From positions 1 through 33,321 of the forward strand of contig CAMNHZ010000003.1 of NCBI GenBank assembly GCA_946540075.1: a stretch of 33,321 nt of DNA, given 5' to 3'. The position numbers were made by a program, and so were the translations under genes. Below the pieces are notes generated by a model. That model saw only the letters and a program-made list of their open reading frames with translations. It was not told the DNA's origin and did not search any database. Of this stretch, positions 8,947-17,046 are shown in pieces. How positions within the stretch are numbered: the first letter of the stretch is position 1; the number at the start of each line of letters is the position of its first letter. The DNA is from an uncultured Bacillota bacterium (GTDB taxonomy: Bacteria; Bacillota_I; Bacilli_A; RF39; UBA660).

Positions 8947-9103
8947 AAGGACGATTATAACTAATAGGATACTACTATGACATGATGTTATTGTTACTAA
9001 TATGCATCATATGAATGTTTATTCAAAAAAAGAAGTATTGGAGAAATTTTTAAATAAGTTTATGATATATAAAAATCTATAATTATGTTATTTGGAGAGT
9101 AAA

Positions 9104-9772
9104 ATGAAAAAGAAAAAATTAAAAATATTATATGAAGATAAAGATATATTAATAGTAGATAAACCAGCTAAATTATTAACTGTATCTACATCGAAAGAAA
9201 AATATAAAACATTATTTCACCAGGTTTTTGAATATGTTAAATCTAAAAATAAGCATAATAAGGTGTTTATAGTACATAGATTAGACAAAGATACTAGCGG
9301 CATAGTGGTGTTTGCTAAAAGTGAAGATATAAAGTATAAATTACAAAATAATTGGAATAATATTGTTAGGACAAGAAGATATGTCGCTATAGTAGAAGGA
9401 AAGGTAGTTAAATCAGGAAAAATTGTATCTTATTTAAAAGAAACTAAAACTCTATTAACTTATTCTACAAAGGATAAAAAGAATGGTAAGAAAGCTATCA
9501 CACTTTATAATCCTATTAAAAATTGTGGAAAGTATTCATTACTTGAAATAGATATTTTAACAGGTAGAAAGAATCAAATAAGGGTTCATATGAAAGATAT
9601 GAATCATCCGATAATAGGTGATAAGAAATATGGTGCACAAACTAATCCTATAGGTAGATTAGGATTGCACGCAACAGTATTAGAATTCTATCATCCAAGA
9701 ACAAATGAATTATTGAAAGTAACATCAAATATACCCAAAGATTTTGAAAAAATTATTGATTTACCTTTTTAA
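9104..9772 (+). CDS. RluA-family 23S/tRNA pseudouridine synthase
   Basis: A 222-residue enzyme that isomerises uridine to pseudouridine in RNA. The catalytic loop VHRLDKDTSGIVVFAKS carries the active-site Asp (residue 61). Other family blocks are present: ILYEDKDILIVDKPAKLLTV at the start, the LLEIDILTGRKNQIRVHM block and PIIGDKKYG. It lacks the N-terminal S4 RNA-binding domain of RluC/RluD, so it belongs to the short RluA-like class. The target site (rRNA or tRNA) cannot be read from sequence. A TTG at 9092 is in frame, but the TTGGAGAG is the SD for ATG 9104. Confidence 0.9.
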   Translation: MKKKKLKILYEDKDILIVDKPAKLLTVSTSKEKYKTLFHQVFEYVKSKNKHNKVFIVHRLDKDTSGIVVFAKSEDIKYKLQNNWNNIVRTRRYVAIVEGKVVKSGKIVSYLKETKTLLTYSTKDKKNGKKAITLYNPIKNCGKYSLLEIDILTGRKNQIRVHMKDMNHPIIGDKKYGAQTNPIGRLGLHATVLEFYHPRTNELLKVTSNIPKDFEKIIDLPF

Positions 9773-9803
9773 GTAAAATAACAAAAATAACTTAAATAAT
9801 TTA

Positions 9804-9832
9804 TTGATTATAAAAATAATTTATGTTAGTAT
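9804..9832 (+). promoter_or_regulatory. Candidate promoter of the membrane-anchored unknown
   Basis: TTGATT (9804-9809), 17-base spacer, TAGTAT (9827-9832), 24 bases before the coding start. The -35 and -10 are each imperfect, so confidence is modest. Confidence 0.5.
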
Positions 9833-9855
9833 AAAGGTATAATAGGAGTGATAAT

Positions 9856-10830
9856 ATGTATAATGATAATAGTTTTATATCTAATAATGGTTTAGGTAAT
9901 GAAAATAACATAAATAATAATAAAAAAAATAACAAAAAAAATATAATTATTTATGCTATTTTACTAATGATAATAGCAGGATTAGTATTATATATATGCT
10001 ATGATAAAGGGTATTTTAATAAGTCTGTAGAAAACGAAAAGAAAGAAACAGCTGAAAAGGTAAAGAAAGAAAAAAAGGTTGAAGAACCAGAGGACACTGA
10101 ATTATCAGAAGCTGAAAAAAAAGAAATAAGTACTAAGGCCAATGAAATATTAACATTTGGAATTAATACTAGTTCTGATGATGTAACATCAAGTATTATA
10201 AGTTGGTCAGGTATAGATGATACAAAAACATATGTTGAAAATGTTGAAAGTCAAAAATTGTTTACAGTACTAAATATTTATGGAAGAGCAGACAATGGTG
10301 GATTTAGGGATTTGAATTCAGCAGAAAAAGCATCTGTTCCAGAAAAATTAAAGAGATTTCTTCCTTATGAATTAAGTATTATTGATGCTAGTACAATCAC
10401 AAATAAATATAAAGAAATATTTGGAGAAGAACCAAATCATAAAGAAGCAGGAAGATGTATAAAATATGAGTATAATCCAAACCAAGCTGTTTATTATAAG
10501 TATGAATACTGTGGTGGAACAGGAAATCCAACTATGTTAATATATAAGGATGGATATAAAAAACAAAATGGAGAGGTTGAAGTTGATGTTAGTATAGCAA
10601 CTGCTAGTAATGTTGATAATAGACCTTCAACTAAAGAAGTATATAAAGGAATAGTAGATAATATATCAGATAATGCCTATGGTAAAGAGAATCTGTTATA
10701 TACAAAAGATTTTGAAGATGATTATACTGAAGAAATAAAAACTAATCATGATAAATATGCAAAATATAAAATAGTATTTGTAAAGGATAATAGTGGTAAT
10801 TATACATATAAATCATTAAAGAAAATATAA
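9856..10830 (+). CDS. Membrane-anchored extracellular protein of unknown function
   Basis: I do not recognise this 324-residue protein. The N-terminus is Asn-rich with a Lys cluster (residues 1-30). A single transmembrane helix follows (about 30-48, IIIYAILLMIIAGLVLYICY), then a charged Lys/Glu linker (about 55-95) and a C-terminal domain of about 230 residues. The topology should put the short, Asn-rich end inside and the domain outside. The domain has a Cys pair (GRCIKYEY and YEYCGG) that could form a disulfide. It has a strong AGGAGTGAT start and its own terminator, so it is a single gene. Next come a kinase-fold gene and two peptidoglycan hydrolases, which hints at a cell-surface role, but that is only proximity. 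Confidence 0.75.
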   Translation: MYNDNSFISNNGLGNENNINNNKKNNKKNIIIYAILLMIIAGLVLYICYDKGYFNKSVENEKKETAEKVKKEKKVEEPEDTELSEAEKKEISTKANEILTFGINTSSDDVTSSIISWSGIDDTKTYVENVESQKLFTVLNIYGRADNGGFRDLNSAEKASVPEKLKRFLPYELSIIDASTITNKYKEIFGEEPNHKEAGRCIKYEYNPNQAVYYKYEYCGGTGNPTMLIYKDGYKKQNGEVEVDVSIATASNVDNRPSTKEVYKGIVDNISDNAYGKENLLYTKDFEDDYTEEIKTNHDKYAKYKIVFVKDNSGNYTYKSLKKI

Positions 10831-10850
10831 AAAATATATTTTCTTTTTAA
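10818..10850 (+). terminator. Terminator after the membrane-anchored unknown
   Basis: A 12-bp perfect stem AAAGAAAATATA/TATATTTTCTTT (10818-10829 with 10835-10846), 5-base loop, then T residues. The left arm includes the last coding bases. Confidence 0.75.
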
Positions 10851-10925
10851 ATATATAGAAACATTTATAAATTTTAAAACTTATTAAAAATATGTTATAT
10901 TAATTAGTAGAAAGAGGGAATTTCT

Positions 10926-11819
10926 ATGTTAGATAATTTTCAAATTGGAGAAATACATCTTACTGAAGCAAACGTAAAAAAATTAAAGAATTTTGGTATT
11001 GATCCTAAAGTATCTAATACTGAAAGTGTCATAAAAGTATATAAGACTATACCTAATGGAGTTACTATACTTTTAAAAATGTTATATGATACAAGAAATA
11101 TAGAGTCTAAAATAGATACAATCAAAAAAATAAGACAGAATGAAGAATTACTTGCAATGGATGAGATAGTCTTACCAACTGATGTTGTAATTTCAAAGGG
11201 AGAAAGTATAGGATTTGCTATACCTGAAATTAAGAATTCAACTAATTTAGGTCTAATATTACAAGATCCTAAAGTAAGTATTAAATATAAAATGGATTTG
11301 TTATATAAAGTTAGTAAACTATTAAGTAAGACTCTATCACTTAACGATAATTTTTACTTTAATGATTTGCATGAATTTAACTTTTTAGTAGATGAAAATG
11401 ATAATATAAAAGTGATTGATATAGATAGTTCATCTATTAATTCAAACAAAGCTACACCATCTTATTATTTAGTGACAGATCCTAAATTGACAGAAGTCCC
11501 TAAATATAAATTTAACGAAGTAGGTTTACCATATTCAGGGCGTGATTGTGATATATATTGCTATAATATTATGTTAATGAACACTCTAGCTAATTATCAA
11601 ATTCAAAAACTTACATTCTTAGAACTTAGTGAGTATTTGGATTATTTATTATCAATTGGAATTGATGAGACTATTATAGATTCAATAATTAATCTATATA
11701 CAACTAAACCGAATGAATTAATTACTACTAATTTGAATGATATTAATTGTAATTTATATCAAGCTAGATATTCCACTTATAAACAATTAAAGGAGATGGA
11801 AGTTAAGAAGACACGTTAA
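10926..11819 (+). CDS. Protein-kinase-fold protein of unknown target
   Basis: A 297-residue soluble protein with several kinase-fold signatures. Residues 145-154 read FNDLHEFNFL, matching the catalytic loop D-L-x-x-x-N of protein kinases (Asp147 as base, Asn152 as metal ligand). VIDIDS at 163-168 matches the metal-binding Asp. ESVIKVYK (33-40) resembles the beta3 Lys strand, and GFAIPEI (96-102) resembles the hinge region of kinase-like proteins such as YegI. A glycine-rich loop is not apparent, so nucleotide binding may be unusual. No membrane segment, PASTA repeats or other domains are seen, unlike the PrkC/Stk1 family. The ATG has AGAGGG nine bases upstream. It is a single gene ended by a terminator overlapping its stop. 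Fold call is moderately sure; activity and substrate are unknown. Confidence 0.65.
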   Translation: MLDNFQIGEIHLTEANVKKLKNFGIDPKVSNTESVIKVYKTIPNGVTILLKMLYDTRNIESKIDTIKKIRQNEELLAMDEIVLPTDVVISKGESIGFAIPEIKNSTNLGLILQDPKVSIKYKMDLLYKVSKLLSKTLSLNDNFYFNDLHEFNFLVDENDNIKVIDIDSSSINSNKATPSYYLVTDPKLTEVPKYKFNEVGLPYSGRDCDIYCYNIMLMNTLANYQIQKLTFLELSEYLDYLLSIGIDETIIDSIINLYTTKPNELITTNLNDINCNLYQARYSTYKQLKEMEVKKTR

Positions 11820-11837
11820 AGTGTTTTCTTTTTTTAT
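11805..11837 (+). terminator. Terminator of the kinase-fold gene
   Basis: A 10-bp stem AAGAAGACAC/GTGTTTTCTT (11805-11814 with 11821-11830, one G-U pair), a 6-base loop containing the stop codon, then seven T. Confidence 0.8.
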
Positions 11838-11868
11838 TATTTGAATATATTATTATAGGAGTGATTTT

Positions 11869-12936
11869 ATGACAAAATTTGTAATTGATGCAGGACATGG
11901 AGGTGTTGATTCAGGTGCAACATCATCTGGTGTAAATGAAAAAGATATTACTTTAATGATATCAAAATATATGTATGATAAATTAAAAGAAAAAGGATAT
12001 CCAGTAGTATTGACTAGAACAGATGATGAAACATTAAACCCTACTGACCGTGTAAATAGAATTTTAAGTGCTTATGGGAATGATCCAGAGGTGATTGTAA
12101 TATCGAATCATATTAATTCATCAGGAACACCAACAAGTACCGGAGCAGAAGTGATATATGCATTACGAAACGAATCCACACTTGCTCAAAATATATTAGA
12201 TGCACTTGGTAATGCTGGACTTACAAAGCGAAGTGTCTATCAGAGAAGATTACCAAGTAATCCAAACCAAGATTATTATTTTATACATCGAAATACAGGA
12301 CAAACAGAACCATTAATTATTGAATATGGATTTATAAATAATCCTAGTGATTTAAGTAAAATACAGAGAAATTATAAAAGATATGTTGATGCAGTAGTAA
12401 ATGCAATTGATCGTACTATATTGAATTCTGATATGCCTAACAATTTTCCAACAGAAATACCAGAAAATATACCGATAATGGATGATTCTGAAGCTGGTAT
12501 ATATATAGTAAAAAAAGGAGATAGCTTATATAAAATAGCCAATATGTATAATACTAGTGTAATAGAATTAAAACTTATGAATAATTTATTAACTGATAAT
12601 ATATCAATAGGTCAGATGCTAAAAGTTCCAAGTAATAACGAAACAGATATATACACAGTAAAAAAAGGAGATAGTTTATATAAAATAGCTAATATGTATA
12701 ATGTAAGTGTAGATGAATTAAAAAAACTGAATAATTTAACTAGTAATTTAATAAGTATTGGTCAAAACATAAAAATACCAAGTGTAATAAATAATACAAT
12801 AATGCATATAGTAAAAAAGGGGGATACACTTTATAAAATAGCTAACATTTATGGTACAACAGTATCTAAAATAAAGGCTGATAATAATTTACTTAGTGAT
12901 ATGCTAAGTATTGGTCAAGAATTAATAATAATGTAG
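11869..12936 (+). CDS. N-acetylmuramoyl-L-alanine amidase with three LysM repeats, no signal peptide
   Basis: Amidase_3 hydrolase that cuts the bond between muramic acid and the stem peptide. The zinc site is complete: His10 in IDAGHGG, Glu24 in GVNEKD, His81 in ISNHINSS, and catalytic Glu152 in LIIEYGF. Three LysM peptidoglycan-binding repeats follow at about residues 212-254, 262-304 and 313-355, each beginning VKKGD(S/T)LYKIA. Repeats 1 and 2 are nearly identical, which points to recent duplication. The protein begins directly with the catalytic domain (MTKFVIDAGHGG); there is no signal peptide or membrane helix. In B. subtilis the sporulation amidase CwlC has the same layout and acts in mother-cell lysis. 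A prophage-type lysin is the other possibility, but no phage gene is near. The start has AGGAGTGAT upstream. Confidence 0.93.
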   Translation: MTKFVIDAGHGGVDSGATSSGVNEKDITLMISKYMYDKLKEKGYPVVLTRTDDETLNPTDRVNRILSAYGNDPEVIVISNHINSSGTPTSTGAEVIYALRNESTLAQNILDALGNAGLTKRSVYQRRLPSNPNQDYYFIHRNTGQTEPLIIEYGFINNPSDLSKIQRNYKRYVDAVVNAIDRTILNSDMPNNFPTEIPENIPIMDDSEAGIYIVKKGDSLYKIANMYNTSVIELKLMNNLLTDNISIGQMLKVPSNNETDIYTVKKGDSLYKIANMYNVSVDELKKLNNLTSNLISIGQNIKIPSVINNTIMHIVKKGDTLYKIANIYGTTVSKIKADNNLLSDMLSIGQELIIM

Positions 12937-12950
12937 AAAAAAGTATCAAT

Positions 12951-12979
12951 TTGACGAATCTATCTATATATGCTAAAAT
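12951..12979 (+). promoter_or_regulatory. Promoter of the anchored lysozyme-like gene
   Basis: TTGACG (12951-12956), 17-base spacer, TAAAAT (12974-12979), followed 40 bases later by the coding start with GAGGTGA. There is no clear terminator after the amidase, so read-through may also contribute. Confidence 0.75.
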
Positions 12980-13018
12980 CAACTTATGTCGCTTGAAGAT
13001 TATAATTGAGGTGAAATA

Positions 13019-13729
13019 ATGAAAGTAGATCGGAAGCTTGTTGTTTTAGGAATAATAAGTTTGGTGATTATCTGTATAGTTGGTATAGGATTTAACTACA
13101 AAAGATTTAGTACTCCAACTACAAAGGTAAAAAAAGAAGTTGTTAATAAACCTAAAATAGCAAAGGATGTTGCAGTTATATTAGAAACTGTAAAAGTCAA
13201 AGAAACTACTGAGAAAAAGACTGAAGATGTCTCTTCGACAGAAAAAACTGAGAAAAAAAGTGAAAAAGTTGTTGAAAAAGCAGAAACAACTCCAAAAACT
13301 GAACCAGAACCAACACCACAACCAGAAATTGTTTATGATGGATTAACTCTTGATGAATTAGCGACAAAATTAAATCGTTCATTAGGATCAAGTTTATCAG
13401 GATATGGTTATAAATTTGCATCTCGTTCACTTGAACTTGGTGTAGATCCATATTTAGCAGTTGCTATTGTATTACATGAGACAGGATGTTCATGGTCATG
13501 TAGTGCCTTAGTTCAAAACAAAAATAACGTTGGTGGAATGGTAGGAAATGGAGGATATATCGCATTTGCTAGTTTAGATGCCGGTATAGATGCATTTTTA
13601 AATAATTTATATAAGAATTATTATGCATATGGATTAACTACACCAGAGCAAATCAACAAAAAATATGCAGCAAGTACTGCATGGGCCAGTAAAATAAATT
13701 ATTATATAGGAAAAATAAAAGCTAGTTAG
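13019..13729 (+). CDS. Membrane-anchored lysozyme/glucosaminidase-like protein
   Basis: A 236-residue protein with an N-terminal membrane helix (about residues 8-26) or uncleaved signal, a Lys/Glu/Thr/Pro-rich linker (about 35-105) of the kind that spans a cell wall, and a C-terminal lysozyme-fold domain. That domain has the pattern of glucosaminidase/LytG proteins: AIVLHETGCSW, where Glu is the likely catalytic acid, then NKNNVGGM and FASLDAGIDAFLNNLYKNYY, and the AS-WASKINYY end. The likely activity is cleavage of peptidoglycan sugar chains at the cell surface, in line with the amidase just upstream. Two Cys in ETGCSWSC could form a disulfide. The exact bond cleaved is not certain. Confidence 0.8.
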   Translation: MKVDRKLVVLGIISLVIICIVGIGFNYKRFSTPTTKVKKEVVNKPKIAKDVAVILETVKVKETTEKKTEDVSSTEKTEKKSEKVVEKAETTPKTEPEPTPQPEIVYDGLTLDELATKLNRSLGSSLSGYGYKFASRSLELGVDPYLAVAIVLHETGCSWSCSALVQNKNNVGGMVGNGGYIAFASLDAGIDAFLNNLYKNYYAYGLTTPEQINKKYAASTAWASKINYYIGKIKAS

Positions 13730-13752
13730 TTGTAAAACTATCTAGTTTTTTA
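13717..13752 (+). terminator. Terminator of the lysozyme-like gene
   Basis: Imperfect stem AAAAGCTAGTTAG/CTATCTAGTTTT (13717-13729 with 13738-13749; one bulge, one mismatch) with a T run. It overlaps the last codons. Confidence 0.6.
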
Positions 13753-13775
13753 AATGTCATAAAAGTGTAATTTTT

Positions 13776-13805
13776 TTGCAAAAATATTACTTTTTGTGAT
13801 AGAAT
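13776..13805 (+). promoter_or_regulatory. Candidate promoter of the small HTH gene
   Basis: TTGCAA (13776-13781), 18-base spacer, TAGAAT (13800-13805), 20 bases before the ATG with GAGAGGTGAT. Confidence 0.5.
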
Positions 13806-13825
13806 ATTATTAGAGAGGTGATAAC

Positions 13826-14176
13826 ATGAAGTATAATAAGCAGGAAGCTATAGATCTTATAAATAAAAAACTAAATAAGGAAACTTTTCTTAGTTATCAT
13901 GAAATTGCTGAAATAACAGGTTATCACGAAAAGTATATATCTAAATTAAAAAAACAAATTTTAAATGGAACAATTAATACTGTTCACGGTAATAAAAATA
14001 AAAGACCGGTTAATGCATTGACACGAGAAGAAAGTCAATTAATTATAAAATTATATAAACGTTCACACGTAAGTTTAAGAAAATTTTGTAAATTCTATGG
14101 AAAAAGAAGTTATTCATGTATTTATAATTTATTAAAAAAGAATGATTTATTATCTGAATCACACGAAAAAGAATAA
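13826..14176 (+). CDS. Small HTH protein resembling the N-terminus of an ISNCY/IS1202-type transposase
   Basis: A 116-residue basic protein with two HTH-like parts. Residues about 20-45 (FLSYHEIAEITGYHEKYISKLKK) form the first helix-turn-helix. HGNKNKRP (54-61) is a short basic linker, and about 64-108 form a second helical unit (TREESQLIIKLYKR, then LRKFCKFYGKRSYSCIYNLLKKNDLL). This layout, with the H-G-N-(R/K)-x-(R/K) linker, is that of the DNA-binding end of ISNCY/IS1202-like transposases. The catalytic DDE domain is missing; a clean stop and a 12-bp terminator follow. It has its own SD and promoter. So it is either a domesticated regulator or a remnant; the intact frame favours the former. 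No terminal inverted repeats are seen. Confidence 0.65.
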   Translation: MKYNKQEAIDLINKKLNKETFLSYHEIAEITGYHEKYISKLKKQILNGTINTVHGNKNKRPVNALTREESQLIIKLYKRSHVSLRKFCKFYGKRSYSCIYNLLKKNDLLSESHEKE

Positions 14177-14191
14177 CTATAGCGTTAAAAC

Positions 14192-14222
14192 AAAAAACTA
14201 ACAATTATGTTAGTTTTTTTTG
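14192..14222 (+). terminator. Terminator of the small HTH gene
   Basis: A perfect 12-bp stem AAAAAACTAACA/TGTTAGTTTTTT (14192-14203 with 14208-14219), ATTA loop, with more T following. Confidence 0.9.
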
Positions 14223-14295
14223 TTATTTTTAAAAAATGTTACTTTTATCATATATAAATAGTTATAAAAATAATGTCGACATATATATCATATAT

Positions 14296-14336
14296 ATAAT
14301 TCTAATTTATAGATTTTGTAAATAAATTAGAATTAT
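14296..14336 (+). promoter_or_regulatory. Perfect 15-bp hairpin directly before the P-type ATPase ribosome binding site
   Basis: ATAATTCTAATTTAT (14296-14310) and its exact reverse complement (14322-14336) enclose an 11-base loop. AGGAGG of the next gene starts at the very next base (14337). No T run follows, so it is not a standard terminator. It may be a protein operator or an RNA structure affecting translation or stability. Upstream lie a second palindrome, ATGTCGACAT (14274-14283), and an AT repeat. Confidence 0.6.
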
Positions 14337-14349
14337 AGGAGGAATAAAT

Positions 14350-16947
14350 ATGTTAGGACTTGATGAAAAAAAGGTAATAATTAATCGTGAAAAATATGGT
14401 AGTAATAGAATAACTAGTAAAAAAAGAAATAGTTTCATTGGATTATTAATAGAATCTTTGGGAGACCCTATTATAAAAATTTTGTTAATTGCTTTGGGTA
14501 TAAAAACAATATTTCTAATTCAAAACTTTGATTGGTATGAAACTGTAGGAATTGTAATAGCCATATTTATAGCTTCATTTATTTCTAGTATATCTGAATA
14601 TGGTAGTGAAAAAGCATTTGATAAATTACAAGAAGAAGCTTCAAAAATAAAATGTCGAGTAAGAAGAGATGGCAAACTTAAAGAGATAAATATTGATGAT
14701 ATTGTTGTTGATGATATAGTTGAACTATCTACAGGTGATAAGATTCCAGCTGATGGAATAATAATTGAAGGTGAAATAACTGTTGACGAGTCCTCCTTAA
14801 ATGGGGAGACAAAAGATATATATAAGATAGCAAATTCAAAAAAAACAACTGAATTATATCTTTATAGGGGAACAGTTGTTTATTCCAAGGAATGTCTAAT
14901 GCGAGTAACCAAAGTAGGAGATGATACGTTTTATGGAAAAATGGCCAAGGAACTACAAGATAGTCAACCAACAAGTCCATTAAAGATAAAATTACATGAT
15001 TTAGCACTCACTATAAGTAAGATAGGCTATATATGTGCCTTTTTAGTTTTTACATCATATTTATTTTCCATGATTGTAATAAAAAATAACTTTAAGACAG
15101 AATTGATCATGAAAAGTATAACTAATTTACCTTTATTAATAGGATATATATTATATGGATTAACTTTAGCAGTCACTATAATAGTAGTCGCAGTACCTGA
15201 AGGACTTCCAATGATGATAACGCTTGTATTATCATCTAATATGAAACGTATGCTTAAAAATAATGTATTAGTAAGAAAGTTGGTTGGAATAGAAACTGCA
15301 GGTAGTTTGAATATATTATTTACAGATAAAACAGGTACTTTGACTAAAGGAAAATTAGAAGTAGTAGAGTTTATGAGTGGAAGTGGACTTTCAGTTAATA
15401 GTATGGAGGAACTTAATAAATATCCTAAATTACATAAAATAGTAGAGACTTCATTATATTATAATAATGGTTCAAAAATATCTGATGATTTAAAAATAAT
15501 TGGAGGAAATATTACTGATCAAGCATTACTTAGATATGTTGGAAGAATTAATACAAAGTATAAAATTATTGATAGAATACCTTTTGATAGTAAGAATAAG
15601 TATTCAGTAACTACTATATATGATAAAGGTGAAATTAGTTTGATTAAAGGCGCACCTGAAAAATTGCTTGAGCATTGTAAAACTTACTATAATGATTATG
15701 GTATAAAAAGAACGTTAATAAGTAATTCAAAAATAGAGGAAAAGATAAAACAAATGACTAATAAGGGTATCAGAGTTTTATTATTATGTACTGGTCATAG
15801 TAAATATCGATTGGACAATCTTACATTGGTTGGTTTAGTTTTTATAAAGGATGAAATACGAGAAGAAGCAAAGATTGGTGTAAAAGAGGTTGAAAAAGCA
15901 GGAATAAAAACAATTATGATTACAGGTGATAATAAAGAAACTGCTACTAGTATAGCTAGAGAATTAGGAATTATAAAAAATGATAGTGACATAGTTCTAA
16001 CGGGTGATGAATTACATAATAAAACAGATGATGAAATAAAAAAGATATTACCAAATCTAAAAGTAGTTGCTAGAAGTCTTCCTCAAGATAAGAGTAGGTT
16101 AGTAAAACTATCAGAAGAATTAGGGTTAGTAGTAGGAATGACAGGTGATGGAGTAAATGATGCACCAGCATTGAAAAAAGCAGATGTTGGTTTTGCAATG
16201 GGAAGTGGAACTGAAGTTGCTAAGGAAGCAAGTGATATTGTAATATTAGATAATAATTTTAATTCTATAACAAAAGCTATACTTTTCGGACGAACTATAT
16301 TTAAAAGTATACGTAAGTTTATAATCTTTCAATTAACAGTTAATTTATGCGCTGTATCATTATCTATAATCGGTCCATTCATCGGAGTTGCAACACCAGT
16401 AACAGTAATTCAAATGTTATGGATAAATATGGTTATGGATACAATTGCTGGCATAGCTTTTTCATTTGAACCACCTCTTAGTGAATATATGGATGAGAAA
16501 CCAAAAAGTAAAAATGAAAAAATCTTGAATAAGTATATGAAAGACGAAATAATATTTACAGGTGTTTATTCATCACTGTTGTGTATATTTTTCTTAAAGA
16601 GTGGAATAATAAGAAGGTTATTCAGAGTAGGCACAAATTATCAGTATTTAATGACATCGTTTTTTGCTTTGTTTATATTTATAGGAATATTTAATTCTTT
16701 TAATGCTAGAACAAATAGATTAAATCTACTAGCCCATTTAGAAAAAAATAAAATATTTGTGATCATGATATCATTTGTAATTATAGTTCAATTGATACTT
16801 ATTTATTATGGTGGAGAACTATTTAGAACATCAGGTATGAGTTTAAAAGATTTTATTATGATGATAATAATCGCATTTACAGTTGTTCCTGTTGATTGGA
16901 TTAGAAAGTTATATTTAAGATCAAATGGAATAGTTGGCGGAGTTTGA
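14350..16947 (+). CDS. Type II P-type ATPase, PMCA-like calcium pump
   Basis: An 865-residue ion-pumping ATPase. The phosphorylation motif FTDKTGTLT has Asp326 as the acceptor. PEGLP (283-287) is in membrane helix 4, and the hinge motif TGDGVNDAPAL is present. Helix 6 reads NMVMDTIAGIAFSFEPP, closer to the Asn/Asp arrangement of plasma-membrane (PMCA-type, one Ca2+ site) pumps than SERCA. The dephosphorylation motif is NGET instead of the usual TGES, with Glu153 retained. About ten membrane segments are visible. The length is normal for bacterial members. It has AGGAGG at 14337-14342, right after a hairpin. Likely role: Ca2+ export from the cytoplasm with proton exchange; ion identity is inferred from the motifs. 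It is a single gene. Confidence 0.88.
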   Translation: MLGLDEKKVIINREKYGSNRITSKKRNSFIGLLIESLGDPIIKILLIALGIKTIFLIQNFDWYETVGIVIAIFIASFISSISEYGSEKAFDKLQEEASKIKCRVRRDGKLKEINIDDIVVDDIVELSTGDKIPADGIIIEGEITVDESSLNGETKDIYKIANSKKTTELYLYRGTVVYSKECLMRVTKVGDDTFYGKMAKELQDSQPTSPLKIKLHDLALTISKIGYICAFLVFTSYLFSMIVIKNNFKTELIMKSITNLPLLIGYILYGLTLAVTIIVVAVPEGLPMMITLVLSSNMKRMLKNNVLVRKLVGIETAGSLNILFTDKTGTLTKGKLEVVEFMSGSGLSVNSMEELNKYPKLHKIVETSLYYNNGSKISDDLKIIGGNITDQALLRYVGRINTKYKIIDRIPFDSKNKYSVTTIYDKGEISLIKGAPEKLLEHCKTYYNDYGIKRTLISNSKIEEKIKQMTNKGIRVLLLCTGHSKYRLDNLTLVGLVFIKDEIREEAKIGVKEVEKAGIKTIMITGDNKETATSIARELGIIKNDSDIVLTGDELHNKTDDEIKKILPNLKVVARSLPQDKSRLVKLSEELGLVVGMTGDGVNDAPALKKADVGFAMGSGTEVAKEASDIVILDNNFNSITKAILFGRTIFKSIRKFIIFQLTVNLCAVSLSIIGPFIGVATPVTVIQMLWINMVMDTIAGIAFSFEPPLSEYMDEKPKSKNEKILNKYMKDEIIFTGVYSSLLCIFFLKSGIIRRLFRVGTNYQYLMTSFFALFIFIGIFNSFNARTNRLNLLAHLEKNKIFVIMISFVIIVQLILIYYGGELFRTSGMSLKDFIMMIIIAFTVVPVDWIRKLYLRSNGIVGGV

Positions 16948-17046
16948 TTGTCAATTGTTTACATTAATCTGTATTAAAATAATCGTTTTAAATATTATTA
17001 GTTAAAAAATAGGTTATAATGTAGGTGTAAGAAAGGGTATGATAAT

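Noticed and set aside
9002-9082. 26-codon frame in the leader of the RluA-family gene, as a gene
   Set aside because: No SD and no recognisable product; kept only as a low-interest finding.
12500-12933. Tandem DNA repeat that could be taken for a CRISPR or mobile-element repeat
   Set aside because: The repeat units are in frame and encode LysM domains; no spacers or flanking repeats.
12986-13009. Eight-codon frame (ATG to TGA) just before the lysozyme-like gene
   Set aside because: The ATG lies at the predicted transcription start with no ribosome site; short enough to be chance.
13206-13451. 81-residue minus-strand frame rich in Leu, His and Gln
   Set aside because: Antisense shadow of the Lys/Glu/Thr-rich linker of the lysozyme-like protein.
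14274-14300. SalI-like palindrome and AT repeat as an origin or attachment site
   Set aside because: No integrase, DnaA boxes or duplicated flanks; more likely AT-rich intergenic sequence.
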